Source of the DNA: DATAXV01 sp036272915
Lineage (GTDB): Bacteria > Chloroflexota > Dormibacteria > Dormibacterales > Dormibacteraceae
Length of the DNA: 6,733 bases
Assembly: GCA_036272915.1 (NCBI GenBank)
Contig: DATAXV010000209.1
Location: forward strand, 1-6,733
Direction: 5' to 3'
Shown here: in pieces, positions 1 to 5,542 of the stretch
Position numbering within the stretch: position 1 is the first letter of the stretch
Layout of the letters: each line of letters opens with the position of its first letter
The notes under the pieces: generated by a model
The model's database searches: none
Told to the model about the DNA's origin: nothing
What the model saw: the letters and a program-made list of their open reading frames with translations, nothing else
Translations under genes and position numbers: made by a program

Positions 1-2
1 TC

Positions 3-146
3 TACGAGGATCGCATGCGCGCCGGGATCGGCAAGTCCACGGCGGGGACGCTATGGCCCCTTGCCGCCAACGTCGCCGGTAAGACGACCACCCCAGCCGC
101 GAATCTGGGTGATACCGCGGCCAGGCGGCCCCTTCTCGTCCCGTAA
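3..146 (+). CDS. C-terminal end of an unrecognised gene, or a 43-aa small ORF
   Basis: The third forward frame is open from the window edge to a TAA at 144-146, giving 47 residues that include the string GTLWPLAANVAGKTTT. About 80% of third positions are G or C, close to the exporter genes and consistent with coding. An ATG at 15 has a purine-rich GAGGA four bases upstream, so this could be a complete 43-residue protein instead of the tail of a longer gene; the frame is also open to the left edge. I recognise no family, and there is no cysteine motif or membrane segment. It ends 25 bases before the first palindrome. A recombinase tail next to its own binding site is a thought only, with no motif to support it. 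Moderate to low confidence that it is translated. Confidence 0.4.
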   Translation, partial: YEDRMRAGIGKSTAGTLWPLAANVAGKTTTPAANLGDTAARRPLLVP

Positions 147-157
147 GTAATCAACTT

Positions 158-191
158 ATCGGGACCATCTGATTGACACGTACATGTCAAT
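158..191 (+). repeat. 34-bp dispersed repeat, copy A, with a near-perfect 20-bp palindrome (172-191)
   Basis: Bases 172-191 read ATTGACACGTACATGTCAAT, a palindrome matching at 9 of 10 positions per arm around a GTAC centre. With its left flank from 158 (ATCGGGACCA) it is 28/34 identical to 4279-4312 in the same orientation. The shape is typical of an operator for a dimeric repressor such as a TetR-family protein, and it contains TTGACA like a -35 box, but I find no convincing -10 at 16-18 bases on either strand. The alternative is a recombinase or element-end site. No regulator gene lies in the window. Confidence 0.75.
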
Positions 192-238
192 TCGCCGCCG
201 GATAGGTGAGCAGCGCGACCCCGCCCGGCAGCAAAAAA

Positions 239-261
239 GACGACACGTACGCGTCAAATAG
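239..261 (+). repeat. GTAC-core palindrome, copy B
   Basis: Bases 242-261 match 4296-4315 at 18 of 20 positions, including an uninterrupted GTACGCGTCAA and the following TAG. The left arm of the palindrome is degraded (6 of 10 arm positions pair), while the right arm matches copy C. Its centre lies 67 bp from that of copy A. It may be a secondary operator or a recombination half-site; which one cannot be decided from sequence. Confidence 0.6.
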
Positions 262-347
262 GCGATTAGACCACCTCGACGGACGCGACCTGATTCCCTG
301 TCCCCACTCCCCCCTCTTCGTCGCGGGGAGTCCGGGACCGCCGGGGA

Positions 348-357
348 GCACGGCCTG
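348..357 (+). promoter_or_regulatory. Candidate antiterminator strand
   Basis: GCACGGCCTG is the perfect reverse complement of CAGGCCGTGC at 598-607, which is the left arm of the terminator plus two flanking bases. If these pair, the terminator hairpin cannot form. The 10-bp match is direct sequence evidence; its regulatory use is inference. Confidence 0.4.
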
Positions 358-368
358 GCCGGGGGGAA

Positions 369-395
369 GTCCGGGCCGGATCGTCCGGCCCGGAC
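369..395 (+). other. Perfect 12-bp GC-rich hairpin
   Basis: GTCCGGGCCGGA (369-380) and TCCGGCCCGGAC (384-395) are perfect reverse complements around a three-base loop, TCG. No T-run follows, so it is not a classic intrinsic terminator. It sits between the candidate antiterminator strand and the small ORF and is best read as a leader RNA stem. Confidence 0.55.
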
Positions 396-455
396 CACAC
401 GCTGGAGGGCGGCAATTCCGGGCTGGGCCGCCGCCTGGTAGTCTGCACTCGAGTG

Positions 456-572
456 ATGTCTCAGGCGATCGGTCGGCTCACCAGCTACCTCGGCGGCTTT
501 CGGCGTGTGGCTGGAAGGCGGTTCGAGGGAGCAGTGCGCCTTCATGCCCGTCGCCTCGGAGACTCCACCTGA
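456..572 (+). CDS. Possible 38-aa cationic peptide or leader-peptide ORF
   Basis: An ATG at 456 (or an in-frame GTG at 453) opens a 38-residue frame closed by TGA at 570-572, 27 bases before the terminator stem. The product begins MSQAIGRLTSYLGG and contains eight arginines, several as RR pairs, against two acidic residues, so it is strongly basic. There is no cysteine, no clear RiPP core and no cleaved signal peptide; one Gly-Gly sits at residues 13-14, but neither exporter here carries a C39 peptidase domain. There is no good Shine-Dalgarno. A TAGTCT hexamer at 439-444 could be a -10 box placed for a nearly leaderless start. About 70% of third positions are G/C, lower than in the exporter genes, and random GC-rich DNA often reads as arginine-rich. 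Its position fits a precursor peptide or an attenuator leader peptide, but it may not be translated. Confidence 0.25.
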   Translation: MSQAIGRLTSYLGGFRRVAGRRFEGAVRLHARRLGDST

Positions 573-599
573 CCGAAGCCGGTTAGTCAGCAGTCAACA

Positions 600-634
600 G
601 GCCGTGCGGGCACCCCGCACGGCCTTTTCTTTTT
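600..634 (+). terminator. Strong intrinsic terminator just upstream of the exporter operon
   Basis: GGCCGTGCGGG (600-610) and CCCGCACGGCC (614-624) form a perfect 11-bp stem with a CAC loop, followed by TTTTCTTTTT (625-634). It is a textbook Rho-independent terminator on the plus strand. Only 13 bases separate the T-run from the AAGGAGG ribosome binding site of the first ABC gene. It therefore either ends a short upstream transcript or works as a regulated attenuator that must be read through for exporter expression. Confidence 0.93.
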
Positions 635-647
635 GCCCCCGATCCCG

Positions 648-654
648 AAGGAGG
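648..654 (+). promoter_or_regulatory. Ribosome binding site deciding the first exporter start
   Basis: AAGGAGG is a strong Shine-Dalgarno. The next in-frame start codon is GTG at 666, 11 bases downstream, slightly long but acceptable. The in-frame TTG at 633 lies upstream of this site and inside the terminator T-run edge, so it is rejected as the start. Confidence 0.8.
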
Positions 655-665
655 ATCACGTCCAC

Positions 666-2438
666 GTGTCGATAGACGTCATCGGAACACCCGCCGGCGC
701 GCGCCCGGCAGGCGCCGGGGCCTGGCGCCTCATCGCGGCGCGGCTGGCGCCCGAGCGGTTTCGCCTGGCCTGGCTCGCCCTGGCGCTGCTCGTCAGCACG
801 GCGCTGCCTCTAATGGGACCCCAGCTGACGGCCCGCTTCGTCAACCTCGCCCTGGCCCGCGGCCCGCTCCGCACCATGGCGCTGCTCGCCGTCGCCTACC
901 TGGCCACGCAGGTGCTGGCCCAGGCGGCGACGGTCGTCTCCTCCTACCTCGCCAGCGGCTGCGCCTGGCGAACGACCAACCGCCTGCGCGAGGAGGTGGC
1001 CGGCCACGCCCTGCGCCTGGACATGACCTTCCACGGCCGGCACACGCCGGGCGAGATGATCGAGCGCGTCGACGGCGACCTCCTCGGGCTGGCGACGATG
1101 ATCTCGAGCTTCGTCATCAACGCCGTCGGCGGCGCCATGGTCCTGCTCGGCACCATCGTGCTGGTCTGGCTGGTCGACGTCCGCATCGGCCTCGCCCTGA
1201 CCCTGCTGGTGGCCGTCGGCGCCGGCACCCTGATCCTGTCCCAGCGCCGCGCGGCCGGGTTCGCCGACGCCTCCCGTGAGGCCAGCGCCCGCCTCTTCGG
1301 CTCGATCGAGGAGTGGCTCCAGGCCTCCGAGGACATCAGGGCCAACGGCGCCGGCCGGCACGTCGTCCGGCGCCTGCACGAGCGGGTCGCCGATGCCTTC
1401 CGGGCCGACCGGCGCTGGGAGGTCTGGGGCGGGCTGGTCATCAGCCAGACCGAGCTCACCTTCGCCCTGGGGACGGTGGTGATGCTGGTCCTGGGCGTCC
1501 TCCTGCTGCGCCAGGGCACGATCACGGTCGGCACCCTGGTCCTTCTCTTCCTGTACGCGCAGATGGTGCAGAGCCCGATCGAGCAGATGGTGAACCAGGC
1601 CAAGGAGCTCCAGAAGGCGGGCGAGGCGGCGGGCCGGGTCGCCCGCCTGCTTCGCGAGCGCTCGTCGATCCGGGACCCCTCGGAGGCCCTGGCCCTGCCC
1701 GCGACCGGTCCCCTCTCCCTGCGCTTTTGCGACGTGACCTTCGCCTACGGCGCGGACCCGCCCGTGATCCGCCGGGTATCGCTGGATCTGGACGCCGGCA
1801 GGACGCTGGGCCTGGTCGGCCGCACCGGCAGCGGCAAGACGACCCTGGCACGGCTCGCCCTCCGTCTCTACGACCCCCAGCTCGGGGCCGTGCAGCTGGG
1901 CGGCGTCGACGCGCGCTCGGCGAGGCTGGACGACATCTGCCGCCGGACCCGGCTGGTGACCCAGGAGGTACAGCTCTTCGCCGCCTCGGTGCGGGAGAAC
2001 ATCACCCTCTTCGACCCCGCCGTCGACGACTCCCGCGTTCGGGGCGCGCTGGAGGAGGTCGGGCTGGGCGAGTGGCTCCGGCGCATGCCGGAGGGGCTGG
2101 ACACCCCGCTGAAGGGCGGAGGCGTCGGGCTCTCGGCGGGGGAGGAGCAGCTGATCGCACTGGCCCGCGTGTTCGTCGCCGACCCGGGTCTGATCGTGCT
2201 CGACGAGCCCTCGAGCCGCCTCGACCCGCTGAGCGAGGCGAGGCTGCAGGAGGCGACCCAGCGCCTCCTCCGGGGTCGGACCGCGATCGTGATCGCCCAC
2301 CGGCTCTCGACGCTGGCCGCGGTCGACGAGGTCGGCGTCCTCGAGGGCGGGATCCTGGTCGAGCACGGTCCTCGCTCGGAGCTGATCGCCGACGACGGAT
2401 CGCGGTTCGCCCGCATGCTTCAGGGGGCCCCGGCATGA
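666..2438 (+). CDS. Half-size ABC exporter, subunit 1 (permease fused to ATPase)
   Basis: This 590-residue protein (GTG start chosen by the AAGGAGG upstream) has the layout of a type IV ABC exporter half-transporter: an N-terminal membrane domain with about six hydrophobic helices (roughly residues 30-310), then a nucleotide-binding domain (about 350-590). Visible motifs are an A-loop tyrosine near 361, Walker A GRTGSGKTT (385-393), a Q-loop glutamine at 433, a non-canonical signature LSAGE (489-493) in place of LSGGQ, Walker B ending LDE with the catalytic glutamate at 514, and the switch histidine at 545. It keeps the catalytic residues but has a weakened signature, the opposite of its partner, so the two should form a heterodimer in the cytoplasmic membrane. 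The substrate is unknown; families of this type move drugs, lipids or peptides. There is no C39 peptidase domain. The stop codon overlaps the next start (ATGA). Confidence 0.96.
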   Translation: MSIDVIGTPAGARPAGAGAWRLIAARLAPERFRLAWLALALLVSTALPLMGPQLTARFVNLALARGPLRTMALLAVAYLATQVLAQAATVVSSYLASGCAWRTTNRLREEVAGHALRLDMTFHGRHTPGEMIERVDGDLLGLATMISSFVINAVGGAMVLLGTIVLVWLVDVRIGLALTLLVAVGAGTLILSQRRAAGFADASREASARLFGSIEEWLQASEDIRANGAGRHVVRRLHERVADAFRADRRWEVWGGLVISQTELTFALGTVVMLVLGVLLLRQGTITVGTLVLLFLYAQMVQSPIEQMVNQAKELQKAGEAAGRVARLLRERSSIRDPSEALALPATGPLSLRFCDVTFAYGADPPVIRRVSLDLDAGRTLGLVGRTGSGKTTLARLALRLYDPQLGAVQLGGVDARSARLDDICRRTRLVTQEVQLFAASVRENITLFDPAVDDSRVRGALEEVGLGEWLRRMPEGLDTPLKGGGVGLSAGEEQLIALARVFVADPGLIVLDEPSSRLDPLSEARLQEATQRLLRGRTAIVIAHRLSTLAAVDEVGVLEGGILVEHGPRSELIADDGSRFARMLQGAPA

Positions 2439-4180
2439 GGCTCCTGCCACGCCTCGCCGCGTACCGCGGCAGGCGCTACCTCGCGCTCGGCTGCCTCTGG
2501 GCGGCGGGCCAGCTGCTCCTCTTCGCCACCGGGCTCATCCTGCAGCAGGTCTTCAACGACGCCACGGCGGGCCACCCCGCCTACTCGACCTCGCTCTCGC
2601 TGCTGGCCGTGCTCGCCCCCGCCCGGATCGTCCTGGCGGCGATCTACTGGGGGGCGATGGTGTACTGGCCGGCCTGGTTCGACGCCGTGGGTGGGTGGAT
2701 CCGCGCCAACCTGCTGGCCTCGATCCTGGTCGCGCCGGGCCCGCCCTCGGAGCGGATGCCGGCGACCACCGGCGAGGCGGTGAGCCGGTTCCGCGACGAC
2801 GTGGAGGATCTGGGCCGGTACCCGGACATCGCGGTCGGCGTGGTCGGTTCCCTGCTCTTCGCCGTCGCCTCGGTGGCCGTGATGTTCCGCATCGACGCCC
2901 TGATGACGGCTGCCGTCGCCCTTCCCCTGGTGGGGGTCCTCATCGCCACCCACGTCCTCAGCTCGCTGATCCGGGCCTACCACCGGCGCATGCGCGAGCA
3001 GGGCGCCGCTGTGACCGGGTTCATCGGTGAGATGTTCGCCGGCGTCCTCGTGCTCAAGACGGCGGGGGCGGTGGATCGCGCCCTGGGCCGGTTCCGCGAG
3101 CGCAACGCCCGGCGGGCGACAGCGGCGGTGCGCGCCCAGCTGGCGACCGACCTGATGAGCACCCTGGGCGGGGTCAGCCCGGGACTGACCACCGGGCTGA
3201 TCCTGCTCCTGGCGGCTTCGGGGATGCGCGAGAGGACCTTCACCGTCGGCGATCTCGCCCTCTTCACCACCTACGCCGCCAACCTGTCCTCGCTGCCCTG
3301 GCTCCTGGGCCGGCTGATGTTCCAGCGGCGGGAGGCGTCGGTGGCGGTGGAGCGGCTGGGCCGGCTGATGCCGGACCGGAACCCGGAGGCGGTGCTGGCC
3401 GAGGGTCCGGTGTACCTGGGCGGCGACCCACCGCCGGCCCCGCCCGCGGCGCGGACCCCGGAGCTGCGCCTGCGCACCCTGGAGGTGCGCGGGCTGACGG
3501 CGATCCACCCCTCCTCGGACGCCGGCGTGCGCGACCTCGACCTGCGCCTCGGGCGCGGGGAGCTGCTGGTCGTGACCGGGCCGATCGGGGCCGGGAAGAC
3601 GACCCTGCTGCGCGCGCTGGTCGGCCTCGTGCCGCGCCAGGGCGGGAGCATCCGCTGGAACGGCCGCTCGCTGACCGATCCCGGCGAGGTGCTGGTGCCG
3701 CCTCAGGTCGCCTACGTCGGCCAGGCGCCGGCGCTGACCAGCGCCGCCTTGGAGGAGAACATCCGGCTGGGCTGGGAGAGCCCCCAAGCCTCCCTGCGCT
3801 CGGCCCTGGAGGCGGCCCAGCTGAGCGAGGACGTGGGCCGGATGCCGGCGGGGCTGGAGACGGTGGTCGGCTCCCGTGGCAGCCGCCTCTCCGGCGGGCA
3901 GGTGCAGCGCGCGGCCATCGCCCGGGCGCTGGTCCGGGAGCCCGACCTTTTGATCCTGGACGACGTGTCCAGCGCCCTCGACGGTCCCACCGAGGAGCGC
4001 CTCTGGGAGGCGCTGGCGGGGACTGGGGTCGCCATCCTCGCCGCCTCCCACCGGCGGGCGACCCTGCGCCGCGCCGACCGGATCATCCTGCTCGAGCGGG
4101 GCCGAGCGGTGGCCAGCGGGAAGCTCGACGAGCTGGTCGAGCGATCGCCCAGCTTCCGCCGTCTCTGGGACACGCCCTGA
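2435..4180 (+). CDS. Half-size ABC exporter, subunit 2 (degenerate catalytic site)
   Basis: This is a 581-residue permease-ATPase fusion. The open frame extends far upstream inside the previous gene, but the ATG at 2435 overlaps the preceding TGA as ATGA and gives a normal half-exporter length, so translation is probably coupled. Hydrophobic helices occupy about residues 15-290, and a proline/alanine-rich linker (331-340) leads into the ATPase domain. Motifs are Walker A GPIGAGKTT (382-390), a Q-loop glutamine at 430, a canonical LSGGQ (485-489), Walker B LLILDD (505-510) with aspartate at 510 where the catalytic glutamate is expected, and a switch histidine at 539. No aromatic A-loop residue is evident; the region reads LTAIHP (354-359). 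The Glu-to-Asp change marks the degenerate half of an asymmetric heterodimer, as known for TM287/288 and BmrCD. No clear intrinsic terminator follows the gene. Confidence 0.96.
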   Translation: MRLLPRLAAYRGRRYLALGCLWAAGQLLLFATGLILQQVFNDATAGHPAYSTSLSLLAVLAPARIVLAAIYWGAMVYWPAWFDAVGGWIRANLLASILVAPGPPSERMPATTGEAVSRFRDDVEDLGRYPDIAVGVVGSLLFAVASVAVMFRIDALMTAAVALPLVGVLIATHVLSSLIRAYHRRMREQGAAVTGFIGEMFAGVLVLKTAGAVDRALGRFRERNARRATAAVRAQLATDLMSTLGGVSPGLTTGLILLLAASGMRERTFTVGDLALFTTYAANLSSLPWLLGRLMFQRREASVAVERLGRLMPDRNPEAVLAEGPVYLGGDPPPAPPAARTPELRLRTLEVRGLTAIHPSSDAGVRDLDLRLGRGELLVVTGPIGAGKTTLLRALVGLVPRQGGSIRWNGRSLTDPGEVLVPPQVAYVGQAPALTSAALEENIRLGWESPQASLRSALEAAQLSEDVGRMPAGLETVVGSRGSRLSGGQVQRAAIARALVREPDLLILDDVSSALDGPTEERLWEALAGTGVAILAASHRRATLRRADRIILLERGRAVASGKLDELVERSPSFRRLWDTP

Positions 4181-4330
4181 CCCGGTCGGCGCGCCGTGGT
4201 GAGACCATCTCCTGAACGGGCACTGCGCTCGCTGGTGGAGTTCTGCACGCCCCAGAATTACTTATGTCAATGACACTCATCGGGACCAATTGATTGACAT
4301 GTACGCGTCAACTAGCGTGGGCGGCGCTGC
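4181..4330. other. Convergent intergenic gap
   Basis: This 150-bp gap lies between the 3' ends of the exporter operon and the peptidase gene. It holds the short palindrome CGGCGCGCCG (4187-4196), without a T-run, and the repeat copy C at 4279-4315. I see no intrinsic terminator for either gene. The sequence around 4250-4312 is noticeably more AT-rich than its surroundings. Confidence 0.7.
4264..4315 (+). repeat. 34-bp dispersed repeat, copy C, with an extra inverted half-site
   Basis: Bases 4279-4312 match 158-191 at 28 of 34 positions, and 4296-4315 match 242-261 at 18 of 20. The palindrome at 4293-4312 pairs at 7 of 10 arm positions around GTAC. A further half-site ATGTCAAT (4264-4271) is the exact inverse of ATTGACAT (4293-4300). 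The site lies between two converging genes, where a transcriptional operator has no obvious gene to control. That favours, without proving, a structural or recombination role. Confidence 0.65.
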
Positions 4331-5542
4331 CTAGGGGAGGGCGGCCGACATTCCGAGGCCGTCCATCAGGAAGGCGAGACACTCCGTGCCCCTCTCCCCG
4401 ATCCCGGCGACTGCATCGCAGACCTCGTGACCGCCCTGCCATACGCGGAGCACGATCGGCGTGGCCGCGCCGTTGGCCTCGCGCAGCCGCGCGGCGAGCT
4501 TGCGCGCGTGCCAGGGCGGGCAGTTGGCGTCGCGATCGCCGCAGCCGATGAGCACCGCCGGGTAGCGCCGGCCGTCGCGGACCAGGTGATAGGGGGACAG
4601 CGACTCCAGCTCCTCTCGTTCCCCCTCCCGGGCCAGGGCACCGAACTCCTGCGTGGGCCCCTGCAACTCCACGAACCGCACATAGTCGGTCAGCGGGGCA
4701 ATCGCTGCGACGACGCGGAACAGGTCGGGCCGCTCGGTGAGCAGGATCCCAGCCAGCAACCCACCCGCGCTCCCGCCGCTGAATGCGATCCGATCGGGAT
4801 CGGAGATGCCGAGTTGAACCAGGTGGCGAATCACCGCGAAGACGTCCTCCACGGTCGTTTCCCGCCGGTTCGCCTGGGCATGGTGCCAGGATTCCGGGCC
4901 GTACTCGCCACCTCCGCGGAGGTGCAGGAAAACGGAGGCGCCGCCCGCCGCCGAGAACGCCGACACCGCCGGCATCCATCCGGCGGTGAGAACGTGGTTC
5001 ATGAAGCCGTACGCGTAGAGCAGCGTCGGCTGCGGAGCCCGATCACCAGCTCTGCGCACCACTTCTATCCAGATCCTCTCGCCGCTCGATACGGGTACCT
5101 GATGGCGCTCGCAGATACAGTCCTGCATTCGGAGCTCGGCCTCTGCAAGCGGCCGCAGCGATCCGCTCCCACCGCTCGCGCGCCAGAGCACTGTGCTGAA
5201 GAGCGGTGACTCCTGGCGCAGGACCGGCCATCCTTCGGCGATCAGCGCGCCTGGCGACGGCGGGGTGATCCGAGCCGTCAGGGTCCCGCCCCAGGAGTGA
5301 ACCCGCAGCCCCAGCTGGCCCTCGGACACGATGGAGAGGACCAACCGGTGGCCGGCCGACACGATGCCGCGGACAACGTCCCGATCTCTAGGGATCAGCT
5401 CGCGCCACCGGCCTCGATCGGCGGCTCCGCCGGGGAGTGGGATGGAGACGATCCGCCCCGCCGTCGTCGAGGCGGAATCCACAGCCACGTAGCGGTCGCC
5501 GTGGAACGCGCCATCGCCGAGGTGGGATCCATTGCGATCCAC
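4331..5542 (-). CDS. C-terminal half of the S9 peptidase: end of propeller plus catalytic alpha/beta-hydrolase
   Basis: This 403-codon frame opens at an internal GTG that is unlikely to be a natural start. Residues 1 to about 145 continue the beta-propeller; the hydrolase domain follows with LLYAYGF (174-180), whose tyrosine region corresponds to the oxyanion site of the family, then LRGGGEYG (208-215). The nucleophile is Ser258 in SGGSAGGLL, where the family consensus is GGSNGG. Asp338 lies in CGDRDANCPP, and His372 in WQGGHEV. Spacings of 80 and 34 residues fit the prolyl oligopeptidase triad. The PPWHARKLAARL segment resembles actinobacterial S9 members. The catalytic residues are intact, so loss of function, if any, comes from the upstream frameshift. 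The protein ends GLGMSAALP at the TAG 4333-4331. Confidence 0.9.
   Translation of the reverse strand: MDRNGSHLGDGAFHGDRYVAVDSASTTAGRIVSIPLPGGAADRGRWRELIPRDRDVVRGIVSAGHRLVLSIVSEGQLGLRVHSWGGTLTARITPPSPGALIAEGWPVLRQESPLFSTVLWRASGGSGSLRPLAEAELRMQDCICERHQVPVSSGERIWIEVVRRAGDRAPQPTLLYAYGFMNHVLTAGWMPAVSAFSAAGGASVFLHLRGGGEYGPESWHHAQANRRETTVEDVFAVIRHLVQLGISDPDRIAFSGGSAGGLLAGILLTERPDLFRVVAAIAPLTDYVRFVELQGPTQEFGALAREGEREELESLSPYHLVRDGRRYPAVLIGCGDRDANCPPWHARKLAARLREANGAATPIVLRVWQGGHEVCDAVAGIGERGTECLAFLMDGLGMSAALP

Larger units (their letters stand above)
192..599 (+). other. Probable long transcribed leader of the ABC operon
   Basis: No convincing large gene is seen here. A 126-codon open frame (206-586) starts at GTG but gives a low-complexity Pro/Gly/Arg/Ser product and contains palindrome B, so I read it as non-coding. 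The stretch holds GC-rich hairpins. GTCCGGG occurs at 330-336 and 369-375, and both copies are complementary to CCCGGAC at 389-395, so alternative foldings are possible. GCACGGCCTG at 348-357 is the exact reverse complement of 598-607, the left arm of the terminator. I checked for tRNA, T-box and RNase P signatures and found none that hold up. The leader role is inferred from the terminator placed immediately before the exporter ribosome binding site; the transcription start is not identified. Confidence 0.45.

Noticed and set aside
361..377. Similarity of GGGGAAGTCCGGGC to the conserved 5' motif of RNase P RNA
   Set aside because: The matching downstream conserved region and the required length of about 350-400 nt before the terminator are missing; the match is explained by the local hairpin.
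512..536. GGTTCGAG as a possible tRNA T-loop
   Set aside because: The flanking five-base stems do not pair and no acceptor or anticodon arm can be drawn.
206..586. A 126-codon plus-strand frame in the leader
   Set aside because: Its composition is Pro/Gly/Ser/Arg low complexity, it contains palindrome B and the 12-bp hairpin, and it has no ribosome binding site.
1313..2434. Long N-terminal extension of the second exporter frame
   Set aside because: The extension reads as Pro/Arg/Gly-rich nonsense inside the first exporter gene; ATG at 2435 with the ATGA overlap gives the family length.
810..2450. A 546-codon minus-strand open frame across the first exporter gene
   Set aside because: It is an antisense shadow caused by the high GC content; its product is Gly/Ala/Gln/Arg/Asp-rich low complexity with no family motif, while the plus strand shows every ABC motif.
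2420..4051. A 543-codon minus-strand open frame across the second exporter gene
   Set aside because: It is the same kind of GC-driven shadow; the product is His/Gln/Arg/Gly-rich without recognisable domains.
666..4180. Reading the exporter pair and peptidase as a RiPP (lanthipeptide or lasso peptide) cluster
   Set aside because: No modification enzyme, C39 peptidase domain or convincing precursor is present, and the peptidase is convergent with the exporters; adjacency alone does not support it.
4427..5209. A 260-codon plus-strand frame inside the peptidase gene
   Set aside because: It is antisense to the hydrolase domain, whose catalytic residues are clear on the minus strand; its own product shows no motif.
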